From an uncultured Phycisphaerales bacterium (lineage in GTDB: Bacteria > Planctomycetota > Phycisphaerae > WQYP01): a DNA stretch of 20,656 bases. A program made the position numbers and the translations under genes. The notes under the pieces are model-generated. The model worked only from the letters and a program-made list of their open reading frames with translations. It did no database searches and was not told the DNA's origin. Location of the stretch: contig CAIPTQ010000007.1 in NCBI GenBank assembly GCA_903868035.1, forward strand, positions 1-20,656, in the 5' to 3' direction. Shown here in pieces: positions 1-10,783 of the stretch. Position 1 is the first letter of the stretch. Each line of letters begins with the position of its first letter.

Positions 1-61
1 AGGATGGTGTCGCGGGTCGCCCCGGAGAGGGGGGGACGGGGCCATCCGGGTAGTCTGACAT

Positions 62-67
62 GGAGGT
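62..67 (+). promoter_or_regulatory. Shine-Dalgarno site deciding the smc start
   Basis: GGAGGT lies 8 nt before the GTG at 76. It decides for that start over the in-frame ATG at position 4, which would add 24 residues not typical of SMC. Confidence 0.75.
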
Positions 68-75
68 CGCCACCG

Positions 76-3813
<3,738 letters not shown>

Positions 3814-3816
3814 GAG

Positions 3817-3855
3817 CCGCGGCATAAATCCCGCAATTACCTGATCAAGCCGCGG
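3817..3855 (+). other. Stem-loop just after smc
   Basis: CCGCGGC at 3817-3823 can pair with GCCGCGG at 3849-3855 around a 25-base loop, starting three bases after the smc stop codon. No run of T follows, so it is not a typical intrinsic terminator. It could still act in transcript ending or stability. Confidence 0.3.
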
Positions 3856-3875
3856 TATAACAAGGACATCAACCC

Positions 3876-3965
3876 ATGGTGGAGGAAGGCTTGGCGGATG
3901 ACGCCCACATCGTTGAGCCGACAAGCACGGTGGAGGTGGAAGAGATGGAATTCGCGCCGCCGTAA
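3876..3965 (+). CDS. Possible 29-residue acidic peptide
   Basis: An ATG at 3876 has AAGGA at 3862-3866 nine bases upstream and TATAAC at 3856-3861 just before that. It opens a 30-codon frame beginning MVEEGLADDAHIVEP and ending MEFAPP. The peptide is very acidic (about ten Asp/Glu of 29), and its codons end mostly in G or C, as in smc. I recognise no family. It sits exactly where the GC skew of the window changes sign, so it may equally be a leftover fragment of a rearranged gene or noncoding sequence. Confidence 0.22.
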   Translation: MVEEGLADDAHIVEPTSTVEVEEMEFAPP

Positions 3966-3995
3966 GCAACTCCGGCGTCGCGTCGGGACTCCCAC

Positions 3996-4631
3996 TCACT
4001 TTTTGGAAAACGCCAACGCAACCCCGCTCCCAATGAACACCGACCCGGTAATGCGGTTAAACACCTTCCGGAACGCAGCCCGCCGAAACAGCACGCGCAA
4101 GCGTTCCCCGCAAAACGCATAGAGCATGTAACACCCAAACGCCACGCATCCCAACGCGATAAAGATCACCAGAAACGCCCCCACCGAGGCCGCGCTGGTG
4201 TTGATAAACTGCGGGAAGAGTGCCGTGAAAAACAGGATGCCCTTGGGATTCGCCAGGGCCATGACGAACCCGTCAATAAAGAGCCGTGCCTTCCGCTGCC
4301 CGGCGTCCCGCCGGGGGCCATTCTTCGAACCGTCGGCAGCGCCCTTCACCGGCGTGAGCAACAACTTCAAGCCCAGAAACACCAGGTACGCGATGCCAAC
4401 CCATTTGATCGCATTGAACACCACTCCCGAAGCCACCAGCACCGCCCCGAGCCCCAGCATGGAAACCAAGGCCATCAGCAGATTCCCCACCAGGTTCCCC
4501 AATCCACTATACACCGTTCTGCCCAGCCCATGATTCACGCCGTGATTCATGGCCAGGAGCATACTGGGACCGGGCGTGATCGTGGCCACAAACAGAATGA
4601 GGAAATAGGTTAGAAAATAGCTGAAGGTCAT
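3996..4631 (-). CDS. LysE/RhtB-family amino-acid exporter
   Basis: This is an inner-membrane exporter of the LysE/RhtB superfamily, which exports amino acids such as lysine, homoserine, threonine or leucine; the substrate cannot be told from sequence. The product has 211 residues, the normal family length, and about six hydrophobic segments. The family's N-terminal signature is present: a first membrane helix, then ITPGPSML (18-25) and the Gly-rich GLGNLVGNLL stretch near 43-52. A second conserved part reads ALANPKGILFF. The ATG at 4631 is chosen because GGAGG lies a few bases upstream; a longer frame starting at 4667 adds 12 non-conserved residues. It follows arfB by 60 bases on the same strand, so it may be the last gene of a thiL-arfB-lysE operon. 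The family is certain. Confidence 0.93.
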   Translation of the reverse strand: MTFSYFLTYFLILFVATITPGPSMLLAMNHGVNHGLGRTVYSGLGNLVGNLLMALVSMLGLGAVLVASGVVFNAIKWVGIAYLVFLGLKLLLTPVKGAADGSKNGPRRDAGQRKARLFIDGFVMALANPKGILFFTALFPQFINTSAASVGAFLVIFIALGCVAFGCYMLYAFCGERLRVLFRRAAFRKVFNRITGSVFIGSGVALAFSKK

Positions 4632-4691
4632 CTTCCCTCCGGGGTAACGCGTTGGCAGCCAGGGCATGGGCGTGCGGGTTTCAATCTCTGT

Positions 4692-5141
4692 TTACTCCGC
4701 CCTCCAGCTCCGCGCCTTCTTCTTCTCCCCCTGCCGTTTCTTGCTCTCCAGCCGCCGCTTCTTGCTCCCCTTGCTGGGCTTGCTCTTTTTGCGCACCTTG
4801 GGCTCGACGAGCGCCGCGCCGATCAAGCCGCGCATTTTCTCCAGGCAGGAGCGCCGGTTCGATTCCTGGGTTCGCTCGGCGTCGGCACTCAGCAGCAAGT
4901 CCCCCTCCGCCGTGATCCGCCGGCCGGCGAGTTTCCGCAGGCGTCCGAGCGCCCGGTCGGAGATGCCATGGAGCGCCGCGAGGCTCACGCGCAGCTCGGT
5001 TTTCGTGTTCACCTTGTTGACGTTCTGGCCCCCCGGCCCGCTGGAGCGTGAAAACCCGAAGCGTAGTTGCTCGCGGTCGGTCCACACGCCCGGGCCTAAT
5101 TCGATGCCGGGCACAAATGCACTTGTTGCAGTCATGTCCAT
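4692..5141 (-). CDS. arfB: ArfB/YaeJ-type peptidyl-tRNA hydrolase (ribosome rescue)
   Basis: ArfB enters ribosomes stalled on mRNAs without a stop codon and hydrolyses the peptidyl-tRNA. The 149-residue product has the release-factor catalytic domain with SGPGGQNVNKVNT (34-46), including the GGQ motif (37-39). It ends in a long Lys/Arg-rich tail (from about 115) such as ArfB uses to probe the empty mRNA channel. It lacks the codon-recognition domains of RF1/RF2, which sets it apart from true release factors. The ATG at 5141 or the one at 5135 fits best; the longer frame from 5228 would overlap the end of thiL. It starts 53 bases after the thiL stop on the same strand, suggesting cotranscription. 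Confidence 0.93.
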   Translation of the reverse strand: MDMTATSAFVPGIELGPGVWTDREQLRFGFSRSSGPGGQNVNKVNTKTELRVSLAALHGISDRALGRLRKLAGRRITAEGDLLLSADAERTQESNRRSCLEKMRGLIGAALVEPKVRKKSKPSKGSKKRRLESKKRQGEKKKARSWRAE

Positions 5142-5194
5142 ATTGTACCACCAATTCGCAAAATGGGCGAAAACGCGGATTTCCCCCATTGGGT

Positions 5195-6133
5195 TCATCC
5201 CCCATGCTCCCACCCCGCCCGCGGCCACGCGTGGGCCTTCCCCGTCCCATCCACCAGCGTCAACCGCGGCCCCGCCACCACCGTGCCTATGGCCGTCAGC
5301 GGAATCTCCGTCAGGTTGACTATGCCCGGCACCGCCTGCGGATCAATTGCGAACAACAACTCATAGTCCTCCCCATCCGCCAAGGCATGCAGCCCCGCCG
5401 GTATGCCATCCTCCCCCGCCAACGCCTCGGCATCCGCATGGATCGGCAGCCGCGCTGCGTGTACCTCCGCCCCCACGCCCGACGCCGCGCACATCCGCGG
5501 CAAGTCCTGCGCCAGGCCGTCCGAAAGATCCATCATCGCATGCAGCCCCGCCCCCGCCGCCTCCGCCAGCGCGCGGGCCAAATGTATCCGCGGCACAAAC
5601 GTCATATGCCGCCCCTTCATCGCCCCCCCCAGCCCGCCCGACACAAACAACGTATCCCCCACCTTCGCCCCCGAGCGGCATATCTCCCTGCCCCCCACCG
5701 GCAGCACGCCCAACGCCGCCACGGTGATGGCCAGACGCTGATCCCAAATGGCCGTATCCCCCCCCACCAGCGGACAATCAAACACCGCCCCCGCATCCCG
5801 ACACCCCAAAAACATCTCCCGCGCCGCCGCCTCGCCGCTGCCCGGCCCCTCCCGCGGGAGCGCCACGGAGATCAGCAGCGCCGCGGGCATGCACGCCATG
5901 GCGGCACAATCGGAAAGGCAGCGATTGACGGCTTTGCGGCCGGCCTGCGCCGGCGTGTGGTGGCGGAGATCAAAATGCACCTGATCGAGGCACTGGTCGA
6001 TTTTCAAAAGGGCGCGTGGGCCCGCGCCCGTGCCGAGGCGCACCGCCGCCATGTCGTCGCCAACATTCACCGGCACCCGCGCGTGGGCGGGCGTTTGGGA
6101 GGCGATCCAGGATAAAAAGTCGTTTTCGCGCAT
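5195..6133 (-). CDS. thiL: Thiamine-monophosphate kinase
   Basis: ThiL phosphorylates thiamine monophosphate with ATP to the active cofactor thiamine diphosphate in the cytoplasm. The 312-residue product shows the expected order of motifs: NVGDDMAAV (23-31) for Mg-ATP binding, KIDQCLDQVHF (44-54), CLSDCAAMACMP (72-83), VGGDTA (123-128), MDLSDGLAQDLP (201-212) and GEDYELL (254-260). It belongs to the PurM/SelD-like ATP-binding superfamily, and the GEDYEL motif and overall order favour ThiL over its relatives. The ATG at 6133 gives a normal N-terminus (MRENDFLSWI); a GTG at 6181 would add 16 unconserved residues. No other thi genes are in the window; arfB and lysE follow on the same strand. Confidence 0.93.
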   Translation of the reverse strand: MRENDFLSWIASQTPAHARVPVNVGDDMAAVRLGTGAGPRALLKIDQCLDQVHFDLRHHTPAQAGRKAVNRCLSDCAAMACMPAALLISVALPREGPGSGEAAAREMFLGCRDAGAVFDCPLVGGDTAIWDQRLAITVAALGVLPVGGREICRSGAKVGDTLFVSGGLGGAMKGRHMTFVPRIHLARALAEAAGAGLHAMMDLSDGLAQDLPRMCAASGVGAEVHAARLPIHADAEALAGEDGIPAGLHALADGEDYELLFAIDPQAVPGIVNLTEIPLTAIGTVVAGPRLTLVDGTGKAHAWPRAGWEHGG

Positions 6134-6139
6134 GGCGGC

Positions 6140-6145
6140 ATTATA
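6140..6145 (-). promoter_or_regulatory. Candidate -10 box giving a leaderless thiL transcript
   Basis: A perfect TATAAT on the minus strand ends six bases before the thiL ATG. A start about seven bases downstream would fall on the A of the ATG, giving an mRNA with no leader. No good Shine-Dalgarno site is present for this start, which fits. The -35 region is weak, so the call rests on the -10 box and spacing only. Confidence 0.3.
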
Positions 6146-6174
6146 GATCACACCGTCATGATCGGCACACACAT

Positions 6175-6196
6175 GCCGCACATATCACAGTGCGGC
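6175..6196. other. Stem-loop between the sigma gene and thiL
   Basis: GCCGCAC (6175-6181) and GTGCGGC (6190-6196) form a perfect 7-bp stem with an 8-base loop. It lies between the end of the sigma-factor gene (6282) and the start of thiL (6133), both read leftward. No T-run follows on the minus strand, so termination is only one possible role. Confidence 0.35.
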
Positions 6197-6281
6197 CATT
6201 TCGGCAGAACGTCAATTGGTCTCCATGGTAAGCTTGGCTAATGATGGAGATAAATAGGATGTGGCGGAAGCCGTGAGGGGC

Positions 6282-7772
6282 TCAGTGCTTCTTCACTTCC
6301 ACGAGATCGTTGGCCAGCAGGAAAATATCCGCGGTCGCTCCCGAGAGGATGTCCGCCAGTTCCATGGTGTGGTTTTCCTGAGTCGTGTCAGTGGGGCGTC
6401 GCTGGATGGTGATGGTCGCCGGCTGTGACATGTCAAACCCCGCCGAAACAAGGGCCTGCTTCACGGTGACTTGACGTCCAGTTAGGGAATAGACGCCAAT
6501 CTTGGGCACATCACCACTCAGATAGAACTCGCCGGCTGGTATGGGGGCCGCTGGCACGCCCGCCACGCGCTTCTTCACGTAAATGATGTCGTTGACCTCG
6601 ATATCCATTTCCACCGCCGCTCCCGACATCAAGTCGGACAACTCGAACGTATACACATCCATCGTCGTATCGCTGGCGCGCCGATAGAGGGAAATCGTGG
6701 CTGTCTGCGTGGCCTCGGCCTGGGCGATCGCCAACGCCTCCTTCACGCCCGGACGCCCCTGAAACGCGCGAAAATCATAACTGCCGGAATTGACCTGACC
6801 ATCGCCCATTACGGTATACACCGGTACTGGCGCGGGTGTGGTTGCCGTTGCCGCCGCCATGGCCACCGTGGTCTTGATGATGCCCCTCTGGTTGTCGACC
6901 CGCGGAGTGACGCCCGGCCCCGCCGGGGCGAGAGTGGTGGATGGTATCGATGCCGTCGGCAGTTGTGGATCGGATGCCTGAACCAACAATAATGGAATCG
7001 CCGTCCCTGCCGCCAGCATGCCCACCACCAGGCACGCCGCCAGCGCCAGTTTGGCCTTCGTCCAGAACAGCATGTGTGACACGCCTTTGGCAAGCGCGGC
7101 CGCGGTCCCCGCCACGGCAACGCCCTTGACCGCCGCCAGCGCCCCCGTTGTCACCACCCCCGCCAGTCCTGCCGGCGCCGCCCTCACCGCATGGGCTCCC
7201 AGCAGCGCCGCCAGCACCACCGCCGAAGCCCCCGTGTGCCCCGCCAGCAGCGCCCGCAGCCGCTCCACGGCCCGCTGCACCCGCTTGCGCGCCGTCGCCT
7301 CCGAAATCCCCAACCCCGCCGCGATCTGCGCCATCTCCTGCTGCTGGATGCAATGCGCCACGATCGCCATGCGGTCCGTCTCCGACAGCCGCGCCAATGC
7401 CGCATCCACATGCGGCGACAATTTGTCCCATTCTGGATCGACCGGCATAACCTCTTGCGTCGTCATCACGCCGACCTCCTGCTCGCGTCTGCGCCGTCGC
7501 GCCGCCGACTTCCGCGCGTCCCGCGCCGCAAAATGCGTGACTTTGAGCAGCCACGCCTCCAACCGTCCCGCCTCCCGTATCGTACCGGCCCTTCGCGCCA
7601 ACACGATGAACACCGCCTGCGTCACATCCTCCGCCTCATGCGCGTCGCCCACCTGCCGCCGCGCCGCTGCATACACCAGATCCACATGCCGCGCCGCCAG
7701 TTGGCCAAACGCCTCCGCACTACCCGTGCGGGCAAATGCGGCAAGAAGTTCTCGGTCGTCGGGCATGGCCAT
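6282..7772 (-). CDS. ECF sigma factor fused to a membrane segment and two SLBB-like domains
   Basis: The 496-residue product starts with an ECF (sigma-70 group IV) factor: region 2 at about 8-80 with [19 protein letters not shown], and region 4 at about 120-175 with a helix-turn-helix ([20 protein letters not shown]). An Ala/Gly-rich hydrophobic linker (183-230) and one strong membrane helix (about 240-264) follow. The remainder holds two similar copies of a domain, about 317-401 and 414-495. Each copy has a GD(G/V) start, a VKEAL or VKQAL helix with SAG-like context, an I.L/I.RR strand, an EL.D(L/I).SG.. helix and a final ND.(I/V)(Y/E)VKK, as in SLBB beta-grasp repeats of polysaccharide-export proteins. 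The extension should lie outside the membrane while the sigma part stays in the cytoplasm, so it may sense an envelope signal. No separate anti-sigma gene is visible. The sigma part is certain; the SLBB assignment is likely. Confidence 0.9.
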   Translation of the reverse strand: MAMPDDRELLAAFARTGSAEAFGQLAARHVDLVYAAARRQVGDAHEAEDVTQAVFIVLARRAGTIREAGRLEAWLLKVTHFAARDARKSAARRRRREQEVGVMTTQEVMPVDPEWDKLSPHVDAALARLSETDRMAIVAHCIQQQEMAQIAAGLGISEATARKRVQRAVERLRALLAGHTGASAVVLAALLGAHAVRAAPAGLAGVVTTGALAAVKGVAVAGTAAALAKGVSHMLFWTKAKLALAACLVVGMLAAGTAIPLLLVQASDPQLPTASIPSTTLAPAGPGVTPRVDNQRGIIKTTVAMAAATATTPAPVPVYTVMGDGQVNSGSYDFRAFQGRPGVKEALAIAQAEATQTATISLYRRASDTTMDVYTFELSDLMSGAAVEMDIEVNDIIYVKKRVAGVPAAPIPAGEFYLSGDVPKIGVYSLTGRQVTVKQALVSAGFDMSQPATITIQRRPTDTTQENHTMELADILSGATADIFLLANDLVEVKKH

Positions 7773-7887
7773 GTTCTACAACCAAGTGGACGCCGGCGAA
7801 AGAATTGGGACACCTGCCCCGCCCCCCCCAAACTTCCTCCCCCCGCGCCCTTGGCGACCGCCCCACCTTGCATTACCATGTCACCGC

Positions 7888-7903
7888 ACAATGGGTCCAT
7901 TGT
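7888..7903. promoter_or_regulatory. Perfect palindrome between the divergent sigma and dnaN genes
   Basis: ACAATGG-GT-CCATTGT is a perfect 7-bp inverted repeat with a 2-base centre. It ends 28 bases before the dnaN ATG in the 159-base divergent spacer, a typical place for a dimeric repressor or activator site. The protein that might bind it is unknown. Confidence 0.4.
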
Positions 7904-7931
7904 CCGTCTCTCACATTTGAAGGATGATTCC

Positions 7932-9062
7932 ATGAAGCTCCTCGTCAATCGTGCCGCACTCGTCGAAGCCCTCGGCCTGGCCTCCTCCGTCGTCCTCTCC
8001 CGCACCCCCAAGCCCGTCCTCACCTGCGTCAAGCTCACCGCCGGCGCCACCGGCAAAACCAAAACCCTCACCGTCGCCGCCACCGACATGGAGCTCGCCC
8101 TCCAATACACCCTCACCCAGGTGGATATCGCCACCAACGGCGTCGCCCTCATCCCCGCCGCCAAGCTCTCCGAAATCGTCAACAACTCCCCCGACGACAC
8201 CCTCACCCTCGACACCACCGGCGACACCACCGCCATCAAAGGCTCCGACGCCAACTATAAGGTCTTCGGCTACAACGCCGAGGAATTCCCCCCCATCACC
8301 GGCATGGAAGGCCCCCCGGACTTCACCCTCTCCGCCGGCGCCCTCCGCCAACTCCTTGACCGCACCCGCTTCGCCGCCGCCAAGGAAATGACCCGCTACG
8401 CCATCAACGGCGTCCTCTTCGAGAAAAAAGGCAAAAAACTCCTCCTCGTCGCCACCGATGGCCACCGCCTCGCCCAAACCCGCGACGAAACCTCCGACGG
8501 CGGCACCGGCCGCGACCTCTCCGCCGTCGTCCCCATCAAGGCCATCAACCTCATCGAACGCCTCCTGACCGACCCCGAGCAAACCGTCTCCCTCCAGTTC
8601 AAGGAAAACAAGCTCTTCGTCCAGGTCGCCTCCGAAGCCGGCGGCATTACCGCCACCATGTCCACCGCCCTGGTCGAAGGCACCTTCCCGCCGTACAACG
8701 ACGTCATCCCCAAGGACTCAGACAAAAAAGTCACCATCAACCGCCAGCGCTTCGAATCCGCAGTACGCCGCGCCTCCCTCCTGACCAACGAGGAATCCAA
8801 GGGCGTCCGCCTCTCCTTCTCCGCCGGCAGCCTCTCGATTTCCTCGCGCGCCCCGGAAATGGGCGAAGCCAAAATCGACCTCCCCGTCGAATACGGCGGC
8901 GAAGCCATCGAAATCGGCTTCAACCCCCTCTACCTCATGGACGCCCTCAAAGTCGCCGACCAGGAAACCGTCACGTTCGAACTCAAAACCCCCAACAAGC
9001 CCGGCCTCCTCAAGAGCGGCCCGGGGTTCCTCTATGTCGTCATGCCCGTCAATTTGAGCTGA
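7932..9062 (+). CDS. dnaN: DNA polymerase III beta subunit (sliding clamp)
   Basis: DnaN forms the dimeric ring that holds DNA polymerase III on DNA and recruits repair and replication partners. The 376-residue product has the usual three-domain length and starts MKLLVNRAALVEAL. Clamp landmarks include AATDMELAL (domain 1), MTRYAINGVLFE and LLLVATDGHRLA (domain 2), GTFPPYNDVIP, a third-domain stretch IEIGFNPLYLMDAL, and the C-terminus YVVMPVNLS, close to the canonical MP(M/V)RL end. GAAGGA at 7919-7924, seven bases upstream, supports the ATG at 7932. It is not next to dnaA, recF or gyrB here, unlike in many bacteria. Codons end almost uniformly in C, the opposite of smc although both genes lie on the + strand. 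Confidence 0.97.
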   Translation: MKLLVNRAALVEALGLASSVVLSRTPKPVLTCVKLTAGATGKTKTLTVAATDMELALQYTLTQVDIATNGVALIPAAKLSEIVNNSPDDTLTLDTTGDTTAIKGSDANYKVFGYNAEEFPPITGMEGPPDFTLSAGALRQLLDRTRFAAAKEMTRYAINGVLFEKKGKKLLLVATDGHRLAQTRDETSDGGTGRDLSAVVPIKAINLIERLLTDPEQTVSLQFKENKLFVQVASEAGGITATMSTALVEGTFPPYNDVIPKDSDKKVTINRQRFESAVRRASLLTNEESKGVRLSFSAGSLSISSRAPEMGEAKIDLPVEYGGEAIEIGFNPLYLMDALKVADQETVTFELKTPNKPGLLKSGPGFLYVVMPVNLS

Positions 9063-9117
9063 ATCTCTGTTGCTAAATTGGCCCTGGAGGGGCCGTGCTC
9101 AGCGCCCAATTACCTGA

Positions 9118-9137
9118 TTCGCCCGTAAAAGGGCGAA
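9118..9137 (+). promoter_or_regulatory. Hairpin overlapping the ribosome site of the PilO-like gene
   Basis: TTCGCCC (9118-9124) and GGGCGAA (9131-9137) form a 7-bp stem with loop GTAAAA. The 3' arm overlaps AAGGA (9136-9140), the best ribosome site for the ATG at 9150, so folding could reduce translation. No T-run follows, so it is not a normal terminator of dnaN. Confidence 0.3.
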
Positions 9138-9149
9138 GGAAGCTAGTGT

Positions 9150-9992
9150 ATGCGCCCCGAGGTCAAACACAACAACGTTCATCAAATGCATTCAGCAATC
9201 CTTCTGATTTCGATGGGTTTGGGCTTTTTATTGTTGCTGACCGGCATAGCTACTTTGGGCTACCTGCTTATGCGAAGCTACGCTGCAAGTCCTGTTCAAG
9301 CCCCAGCCACTTCACCGCTATCAGCCTCCGCCACCAAGCCGAACTTCACCCAGCCCATAGAAATTAAGATTGTAAATTCGGCCTCCACCACCAAGCCTAT
9401 ATCCACTCAGCCCGTGAAGCGCAAGTTTGAGACTGATACCGCTATCTTCGAATACTTCAAGGCTACGGTGTCGCAGTCCCAGGTTCAACTTCTGGGCATT
9501 GCCTTGAGCGGTGACATTCCGAGCCTCCCCAATCAAGGTCTATATCGCAGGTACTTTGTCTCAGTGAGGGGTTCCTTCGACCAACTCCTGAAATTCGTGA
9601 ATGATGTCGAAGCTTCCGACTTGGCTCTTCGGATCCTGGATGTCACATTGATCGCTCCCAAGCCGAAGTTGGACGATTTTAAGGTGGAATTCCAATTGGA
9701 AATCAACCCTCGAACTTTGGGGACTTCCCCGAATGCGGAATACGGCCGTGCCCTCCAAGATATTGCTAAAATCGCCCCTTTGATTTCCGAGAATCTTTGG
9801 CTCACCTCGATTGCTACCCGCCCCGGGATGTGGGAAATCAATGGCCAGGCATCAATTCAAAGTTCTGTTATTGAACTGCAGGAACGGTTGCTCGCTCAGA
9901 AACATTTTGCCAATCCGCAAATCCTGGTCTTGCAGCAGGATCGGTCGAACGCCTGGCGCTTTCGCATCCAATTCGTCATCAACCCTGGCTGA
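9150..9992 (+). CDS. Membrane-anchored PilO/PilN-like protein
   Basis: The 280-residue product has a short polar N-terminus, one membrane helix (about 15-41) and an Ala/Pro/Thr/Ser-rich linker. Two ferredoxin-like segments follow. The first (about 95-190) contains RYFVSVRGSFDQLLKFVNDVE and VEFQLEI, the beta-alpha pattern of the type IV pilus alignment protein PilO. The second (about 200-280) contains WEINGQASIQSSVIELQERL and resembles the C-terminal part of PilN. These proteins link the pilus secretin to the inner-membrane motor, but none of their usual neighbours (pilM, pilQ, pilT) is here. The linker holds a 16-residue duplication (58-73 and 77-92, both with the pattern SAS.TKP..TQP). The gene is clearly richer in A and T than its neighbours, suggesting transfer. 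AAGGA (9136-9140) supports the ATG at 9150; ATG 9186 is an alternative. The family call is moderately sure. Confidence 0.65.
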   Translation: MRPEVKHNNVHQMHSAILLISMGLGFLLLLTGIATLGYLLMRSYAASPVQAPATSPLSASATKPNFTQPIEIKIVNSASTTKPISTQPVKRKFETDTAIFEYFKATVSQSQVQLLGIALSGDIPSLPNQGLYRRYFVSVRGSFDQLLKFVNDVEASDLALRILDVTLIAPKPKLDDFKVEFQLEINPRTLGTSPNAEYGRALQDIAKIAPLISENLWLTSIATRPGMWEINGQASIQSSVIELQERLLAQKHFANPQILVLQQDRSNAWRFRIQFVINPG

Positions 9993-10015
9993 ACTCCACC
10001 CGCTACCCATCCTGA

Positions 10016-10444
10016 CTATCGGATTTCCACTAAATCACCCGTCGAACTGTTACGCCGCGCTTCCTTCGCCAGCGCGCGCCGCCCCGCCCACGCCGGATGC
10101 CATATCCGTTCCTTCACAATATCCTCCAACTCCTCCCGCGCCTCCGCCTCCACCTCCACCCGATACGCCAAACACCCGTCCGGCACGCATAGATACCCCG
10201 ACAGCCCCTCCAGCCGCCCGATCACCCCCCCGGCCAGCGGATGCACCCGATCCCCCAGGTCCCCCTCGCGCCCCCGCAAAATCCCGCGCAGACTCATCCA
10301 GTCCAGCAGATCCCGCAGCGCCATCTTCAAGTCGCACGCCGGTATATGCCCCAGGCGCTTCCGCAACGCCGGGGTCAGCAACCCGGTCTCAATAAATTCA
10401 ATGAGCCCCACCAACTCGCACTCGACGTCCCGTGTCGAAATCAT
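10016..10444 (-). CDS. Hypothetical protein
   Basis: I do not recognise this 142-residue product. It looks soluble and probably helical at both ends, with ECELVGLIEFIETGLLTPALRKR near the start and EVEAEAREELEDIVKERIWHP near the end. The middle, ACDLKMALRDLLDWMSLRGIL, also looks like a helical bundle. There is no signal peptide or membrane segment. The ATG at 10444 has GAGGT about five bases upstream. The same frame stays open to 10741 with another ATG at 10579, and an adjacent frame there also reads like protein, so the true 5' end is unsettled. It converges on the PilO-like gene with only 23 bases between the stops. Confidence 0.6.
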   Translation of the reverse strand: MISTRDVECELVGLIEFIETGLLTPALRKRLGHIPACDLKMALRDLLDWMSLRGILRGREGDLGDRVHPLAGGVIGRLEGLSGYLCVPDGCLAYRVEVEAEAREELEDIVKERIWHPAWAGRRALAKEARRNSSTGDLVEIR

Positions 10445-10783
10445 GCGCCACCTCGACAAAATTGGCCGGCGCCACGGGTTCCACCGTGTGCGTTCCTGCC
10501 CTCCTTTTGCCGCAGTTCTGCCCTCCGCCACAAAATGCCCGACCGCGTTGTAATAGATAAACGTATCCACACCCGCCATTGTTTCACTAATTTTTAATAT
10601 TTTCCTAATTCCCCCAAAATATCCCCGCCCCCCCCCGCCCACCGCCGCCCACCGCTCGAATAATCCTCCCCTTCCCATTGTTTTGTGCGAATCCGCCCCG
10701 CCGCCTCGCACCATCTTGCAATATTCAATCACTTTGTCCATTATTCAGCCGTACCTTTTCGTCCCCTGCCCAGGAGACTCACA
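10445..10783. other. 339-base spacer upstream of two divergent genes
   Basis: This stretch separates the hypothetical gene (-) from the beta-propeller gene (+). It holds an unusually AT-rich block (10583-10621), a C-rich block (10624-10655), and the candidate promoter listed separately. Bases 10445-10579 also hold protein-like reading on the minus strand in two frames, which may be the true or decayed 5' part of the hypothetical gene. A single GTATCCACA at 10563-10571 resembles a DnaA box with one mismatch. Confidence 0.5.
10716..10744 (+). promoter_or_regulatory. Candidate promoter of the beta-propeller gene
   Basis: TTGCAA (10716-10721) and CATTAT (10739-10744), 17 bases apart, each match four of six positions of the sigma-70 consensus. 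They would give a leader of about 33 bases before the GTG at 10784. This is the best-placed pair in the spacer but is not strong. Confidence 0.35.

Noticed and set aside
4..75. N-terminal extension of SMC from the ATG at position 4
   Set aside because: The extra 24 residues are Arg/Gly/Pro-rich and unlike SMC, and a strong ribosome site points to the GTG at 76.
3834..9118. CAATTACCTGAT occurring after both smc (3834-3845) and dnaN (9107-9118)
   Set aside because: A 12-base match is expected several times by chance in a window of this size, and the flanks do not align.
10560..10625. Possible replication origin: AT-rich block beside GTATCCACA, with dnaN nearby and a skew change at 12.05 kb
   Set aside because: Only one imperfect DnaA box is visible, no dnaA gene is present, and a second skew change only 8 kb away does not fit an origin.
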